Assembly (NCBI GenBank): GCA_030597965.1
Contig: JAUVQU010000096.1
Coordinates: 1-8,600, forward strand
Length of the DNA stretch: 8,600 bases
Origin: Cellvibrionaceae bacterium
Lineage (GTDB): Bacteria > Pseudomonadota > Gammaproteobacteria > Pseudomonadales > Cellvibrionaceae
Direction of reading: 5' to 3'
The notes beneath the pieces were generated by a model that saw nothing but the letters and a program-made list of their open reading frames with translations, did no database searches and was not told where the DNA came from. Position numbers and translations under genes: made by a program. Positions 5,900-8,600 of this stretch are shown here, piece by piece; position 1 is the stretch's first letter; every line of letters begins with the position of its first letter.

Positions 5900-6160
5900 C
5901 TAAAACCGAAATTTTTTAGACTGTGTAGCTGTCGTATTTTTCCAGGACACAAGGGCACCCAACCTCAATAATCGATAACTCTTGGAGGCCTTTAGATGGC
6001 GACCCAGGTTAAATAAGTTGTAGACCGCAGCATGCACATTCAGAAATCACTGTGCCTGTCCCGCAGATTTAAAACACCTCACTCCTCGTTCACGTACTCT
6101 CGTCGACTAATGAGATAATTCCGCACAATTATCAACATATTGCTATCTGTCATGAATTAC
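5900..6160 (-). pseudogene. IS6-family transposase, C-terminal remnant
   Basis: One minus-strand frame from 6160 down to the stop at 5900-5902 reads as the end of an IS6-family transposase. Segments in order are VIHD, a stop, QYVDNCAELSH, a stop, STRVRERGVRCFKSAGQAQ, a stop at 6049-6047, then FLNVHAAVYNLFNLGRHL and about 40 more residues. Family members read close to IHDTSQYANNRAE.SH..TR.RERGMRRFKS..QAQRFL..H..VYNLFNLGRHL. The three stops fall where sense codons belong (CGA to TGA for the Arg before FL), so the frame is intact but the gene is dead by point mutation. Beyond 6160 the match is lost. Orientation equals that of the fragment at 198-303, but this piece is the other end of the protein. 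Confidence 0.87.
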
Positions 6161-6219
6161 TCGTCGCAGTATTTTTTTGGTAAACATCACATGTTGAGTT
6201 ATTTGAATAAATTAGAAGT

Positions 6220-6234
6220 AAGCTTTTAAAGCTT
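6220..6234. other. Small palindrome between two pseudogenes
   Basis: AAGCTTT-T-AAAGCTT is a 7-bp-arm dyad lying just past the stop of the DUF4136-like remnant in its direction of reading. The sequence that follows is AT-rich but lacks a T run. It may be the relic of that gene's terminator. Confidence 0.25.
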
Positions 6235-6252
6235 GTACGCCACCCGAAGCAC

Positions 6253-6520
6253 TTAAGGTAATGGTCGTAATAAAGCTTCTACAATTCGATTTAAACGTTT
6301 CTGGCGCTCTGGAAAACTAATACCTAACAATAAATGCCTGAATAGCACTGCGCCATACTAGCGTTTTACCGTTCGGCCTAACGATACCCAGCATTAAGGT
6401 ACCTTTTTCTAGAACCTCATTTGAGTCACTTAGTTCAGGGTATAAATTGGAATATCGAATTAAGAATTCGCCCGCCTCAGAATCACCTAAAATTGCAGCT
6501 GCAACGATTTCATAATCCCT
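6253..6520 (-). pseudogene. Frameshifted remnant of a DUF4136-like protein
   Basis: Minus-strand reading from 6520 gives RDYEIVAAAILGDSEAG, then about 25 residues, then KGTLMLGIVRPNGKTLVWRS before a stop near 6321. In the next frame the DNA continues as ISFPERQKRLNRIVEALLRP to a TAA at 6255-6253. The order (GTL-hydrophobic-D/P-G-LVWR, then a basic helix with final LL-P) is that of the C-terminal half of DUF4136 proteins, which are mostly small envelope lipoproteins of unknown function. So one frameshift near 6320 breaks the end of the gene. Upstream of 6520 a stop interrupts the frame and no signal peptide or N-terminal domain is evident. It lies beside the IS6 remnant, which may explain its decay. 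Family assignment is moderate. Confidence 0.5.
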
Positions 6521-6672
6521 TCATCTTGGTTAGGGGTAAATCAGATGACGCGACAACTATGCTGACATAAAGGGGTAGTCGTAATAGAAGATTGTTAGGG
6601 CACTCAGAATATCTATTTTTGTCTCTAATTCTGATCTGCGGACGGCAAACCTGACAAAATCACTAGGATTTC

Positions 6673-6700
6673 TGGACAATCAAAAAATCTTTTCTATTCT
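6673..6700 (+). promoter_or_regulatory. Candidate sigma-70 promoter of the lipoprotein gene
   Basis: TGGACA (6673-6678) and TATTCT (6695-6700) are separated by 16 bases, in AT-rich DNA 78 bases before the ATG at 6778. Both boxes differ from consensus. No other promoter nearby looks better, but the call is from pattern only. The rest of 6521-6672 shows nothing clear. Confidence 0.35.
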
Positions 6701-6777
6701 TTAGTTCTATATGTAGGAAATTTGAATTGGAAAGAAGCCCCACAAACGCTCCAGCTAAACTCTCAGAGAGATCCATT

Positions 6778-8313
6778 ATGAAGACTCAAAAAGTTTACAA
6801 ATTGCTTCCCCTCGCAGGAGCTATAGTTCTTGCTCTCACGGGTTGTGCTAGCAGCACGGATACAAGCGGTACTGACAGTAGCCGTCTATCCCAATTAGAA
6901 GCAGAAAACGAATCATTAAAACAACAGCTAGGAAACGAAGCCAGTCTTAATGCCAGTAGGGAGGACAACATAAACGCTGCATCCTCTAATGGAGAGCTAC
7001 TGCCCCCTGGCGCAGAGGCTGGTGAGTGTTATGCACGGATATGGGTGCCAACCACTTACCGCGATGTTGAGAGAGAAGTTTTAGTGAAAGAAGCTGATGA
7101 GCGTGTTGAGATTATTCCAGCCGTTGAGGAGTGTGGGACCGAAGAAGTAGTAGTGAAAGAAGCTTCAACACGTATTGAGACTGTTCCAGCTGTTTATGGA
7201 ACTGAAACAGAGACAGTAATGGTCAAGGAAGCCGAAAGAGTATGGCTGACTGATCGACCCAAAGATTCACCTCCAGCCAGCCCTGAGCTGCTAAATACTG
7301 CTAATATCCACGGCATAAGTCTTGACGCAGCCACACCAGGAATGTGCTTCCATGAGCACTATCGTCCCGCAAAATATACAACTGAAGACCAAAAAGTTCT
7401 GGTCAGCGAGGCCGACTCTGCATTGGCAGTGAGTTCTGCTGAATATCGTTGGACTGATAACAGAGTACTCGTAAAAGAAGCTTCCTATCGGATGGAAGAA
7501 GTACCTGCAGTTTACGATTGGGAAGAAGAAAAAATTGTAGATACACCCGCTCATACTATTTGGAAACAAGGTACGGGCCCTATTCAGAAAATAGACGAGG
7601 CTACAGGCGAAATTATGTGTCTGGTTGAGATTCCAGCCACCTACAAAACAATTCGCAAACGTGTAATAAAGTCGCCTGCTACAACTAAGCGCATAGAAAT
7701 ACCTGCAGAGTATGAGACTATCAGGGTCAAGGAATTGGTCACTGATGCAAGTTCCAGTAGTGATGAAATACCTGCTGAATATAAAACCGTTGCTGTTACC
7801 AAACTGGTTTCAGGGCCAGAGTTTGTCTGGCATGAAATTCATAATCTGGAGGAACCATCCACCACAAGAACAGGCAACAAAATTTGTCTTGTGGAAAATC
7901 CAGCAAAGTATGAAACTGTGACCCGCAAGGTAGTAAAAACAGCGGCCACAACTCGTAATATAGAAATTCCTCAAGAGTCAAAAACAGTTGAAGTCTGCAA
8001 GGTTGCCTCCCCAGCCAAGGAGAATCGGATTGCTATTCCAGCCGAATATGAAACTGTTACCGAAAAGCATCTTGATAAGGAAGGCTTTATGGATTGGCGC
8101 TCCATACTCTGTCAGACCAACATGACCAATACACGAATTTCAGAGATCCAGACTGCTCTCAAAAATGCCGGTTATGATCCAGGCCCAATGGATGGTGATA
8201 TCGGCCAAGAGACAATGAATGCAGTGAATGCCTTCCAAAGAGATAACGGACTGCCTGTTGATCGTTACTTAAACGTTCAGACCGTAGAAGCTTTGGGTGT
8301 ATCCACACGGTAA
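6778..8313 (+). CDS. Repeat-rich lipoprotein with C-terminal peptidoglycan-binding domain
   Basis: A 511-residue lipoprotein. A basic start, hydrophobic stretch and lipobox LTGC with Cys23 predict cleavage and lipidation; Ala24 favours the outer membrane. A short coiled coil (about 36-52, RLSQLEAENESLKQQL) follows. The central part is four modules starting at Cys84, Cys190, Cys281 and Cys370, each opening as C....P..Y. Each module holds about three short repeats of the type VLVKEA-x-R-x-E-(I/V)PA-x-Y, and the third repeat ends at a Trp (VWLTD, TIWKQ, FVWHE, MDWRS). The end (about 454-511) matches a PG_binding_1 domain: ISEIQTALKNAGYDPGPMDG then TMNAVNAFQRDNGLP. It probably ties the outer membrane to peptidoglycan or scaffolds an envelope complex. 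Start 6778 is chosen for GAGAG at 6766-6770 and the signal peptide; a TTG at 6727 would add 17 unlikely residues. A strong terminator follows. Confidence 0.88.
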   Translation: MKTQKVYKLLPLAGAIVLALTGCASSTDTSGTDSSRLSQLEAENESLKQQLGNEASLNASREDNINAASSNGELLPPGAEAGECYARIWVPTTYRDVEREVLVKEADERVEIIPAVEECGTEEVVVKEASTRIETVPAVYGTETETVMVKEAERVWLTDRPKDSPPASPELLNTANIHGISLDAATPGMCFHEHYRPAKYTTEDQKVLVSEADSALAVSSAEYRWTDNRVLVKEASYRMEEVPAVYDWEEEKIVDTPAHTIWKQGTGPIQKIDEATGEIMCLVEIPATYKTIRKRVIKSPATTKRIEIPAEYETIRVKELVTDASSSSDEIPAEYKTVAVTKLVSGPEFVWHEIHNLEEPSTTRTGNKICLVENPAKYETVTRKVVKTAATTRNIEIPQESKTVEVCKVASPAKENRIAIPAEYETVTEKHLDKEGFMDWRSILCQTNMTNTRISEIQTALKNAGYDPGPMDGDIGQETMNAVNAFQRDNGLPVDRYLNVQTVEALGVSTR

Positions 8314-8339
8314 TCATACAGATATCATTCAACGCTAGT

Positions 8340-8373
8340 AAAAAGCCAGCCCTCCACTCGGGCTGGCTTTTTT
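8340..8373 (+). terminator. Intrinsic terminator of the lipoprotein gene
   Basis: AAAAGCCAGCCC (8341-8352) and GGGCTGGCTTTT (8360-8371) form a perfect 12-bp stem with a 7-base loop TCCACTC, followed by more T. It begins 27 bases after the stop codon. The A run on the 5' side means it may also work for transcripts arriving from the right. Confidence 0.93.
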
Positions 8374-8412
8374 GTTCCTATTTTCTATGTATGAAGTAGT
8401 TAGCTCACGCCA

Positions 8413-8449
8413 AAAGAATGGCGAGTACGCTCATTGCGTAACATTCTTT
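8413..8449. repeat. 8-bp inverted repeat near the right edge
   Basis: AAAGAATG (8413-8420) and CATTCTTT (8442-8449) are exact reverse complements with a 21-base gap. They overlap the end of the partial minus-strand frame. Possible hairpin; function unknown. Confidence 0.3.
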
Positions 8450-8600
8450 CTTAGTGCAAAGCAGGCATTCAGAGACACACCTTCCAACACAAGTTCGGCA
8501 TCCGTTCGGAGTCCGGCAAACGGGATTCGTTGCGCTACATGGGCTTCTGGGCGACTCGGCACAAATACAGAATCAGGAAGTTCGACCATGGCTCGGCGTC
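8431..8600 (-). CDS. Unidentified partial reading frame, runs off the right edge
   Basis: On the minus strand a frame is open from the window edge to a TGA at 8433-8431, with an internal ATG at 8589-8587 followed by VELPDSVFVPSRPEAHVAQR and then about 30 more residues ending KNVTQ. I do not recognise the product. The stretch is GC-richer than the DNA before it. The opposite strand is also open in one frame here (for example KRDSLRYMGFWATRHKYRIR), so the true coding strand is uncertain. It could be the edge of another mobile or decayed gene. Confidence 0.22.
   Translation of the reverse strand, partial: RRAMVELPDSVFVPSRPEAHVAQRIPFAGLRTDAELVLEGVSLNACFALRKNVTQ

Larger units (their letters stand above)
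198..6160. mobile_element. Decayed IS6-bounded pseudo-compound transposon carrying five genes
   Basis: Two IS6-family transposase remnants lie in direct orientation, both minus. The left keeps its 5' part next to the cassette and the right keeps its 3' part next to the cassette. Each inner edge has a plausible terminal repeat (343 and 5871), and between them lie exactly five complete genes whose outermost stops are 12 and 18 bases from these edges. IS6-family elements are known to move DNA through cointegrates that leave same-orientation copies on both sides. The outer halves of both copies are lost, so 8-bp target duplications cannot be checked. An alternative is two independent insertions that later decayed. 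Confidence 0.5.

Noticed and set aside
198..6160. A single IS6 element split by insertion of the five genes
   Set aside because: On the minus strand the N-terminal part would have to lie at higher coordinates than the C-terminal part. The order is the reverse, so two copies are needed.
6727..6777. TTG start giving a longer lipoprotein
   Set aside because: It would put 17 polar residues before a clear lipoprotein signal peptide that begins at the ATG at 6778.

Overview
The window looks like chromosomal DNA of a Gram-negative bacterium, most likely a gammaproteobacterium of the marine, lipid- or steroid-degrading kind. This rests on inference: an outer-membrane-type lipoprotein with a peptidoglycan-binding domain, gammaproteobacterium-like Shine-Dalgarno sites, moderate GC, and a set of oxidoreductases typical of such organisms. 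No rRNA, intact tRNA or CRISPR array is present.

Layout. Positions 1-345 hold a decayed N-terminal piece of an IS6-family transposase (minus strand) and its probable terminal inverted repeat. Positions 362-5858 hold five intact genes: a minus-strand short-chain dehydrogenase (SDR), then four plus-strand genes for a membrane steroid 5-alpha-reductase-like enzyme, a Gfo/Idh/MocA oxidoreductase, a VOC (glyoxalase-fold) protein and a zinc-dependent medium-chain dehydrogenase. An 850-base divergent intergenic region (1178-2027) separates the SDR from the others. It contains a decayed tRNA-Asn-like 3' half, a perfect 14-bp palindrome, a consensus TATAAT and a striking pair of near-identical 20-bp dyads set three helical turns apart. 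Positions 5871-6160 hold the C-terminal piece of a second IS6-family transposase, also on the minus strand. Positions 6253-6520 hold a frameshifted remnant resembling the C-terminus of a DUF4136 protein. Positions 6778-8313 encode a repeat-built lipoprotein ending in a peptidoglycan-binding domain, followed by a strong terminator. The last 170 bases hold an unidentified partial reading frame.

How it fits together. Four of the five central genes are oxidoreductases and the fifth has a metal-dependent lyase/isomerase/dioxygenase fold. They could act on one hydrophobic, ring-containing compound such as a steroid or terpenoid, with the 5-alpha-reductase-like protein as the most specific clue; the actual substrate is unknown. 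The two transposase remnants share one orientation, and each shows its inner end to the cassette (5' end at left, 3' end at right). That is the arrangement of an IS6-type pseudo-compound transposon, so I infer that the five genes arrived or were mobilised as a block whose bounding IS copies have since decayed. The paired dyads are the best candidate for the cassette's own operator. The lipoprotein to the right lies outside the cassette and serves a separate, envelope function.
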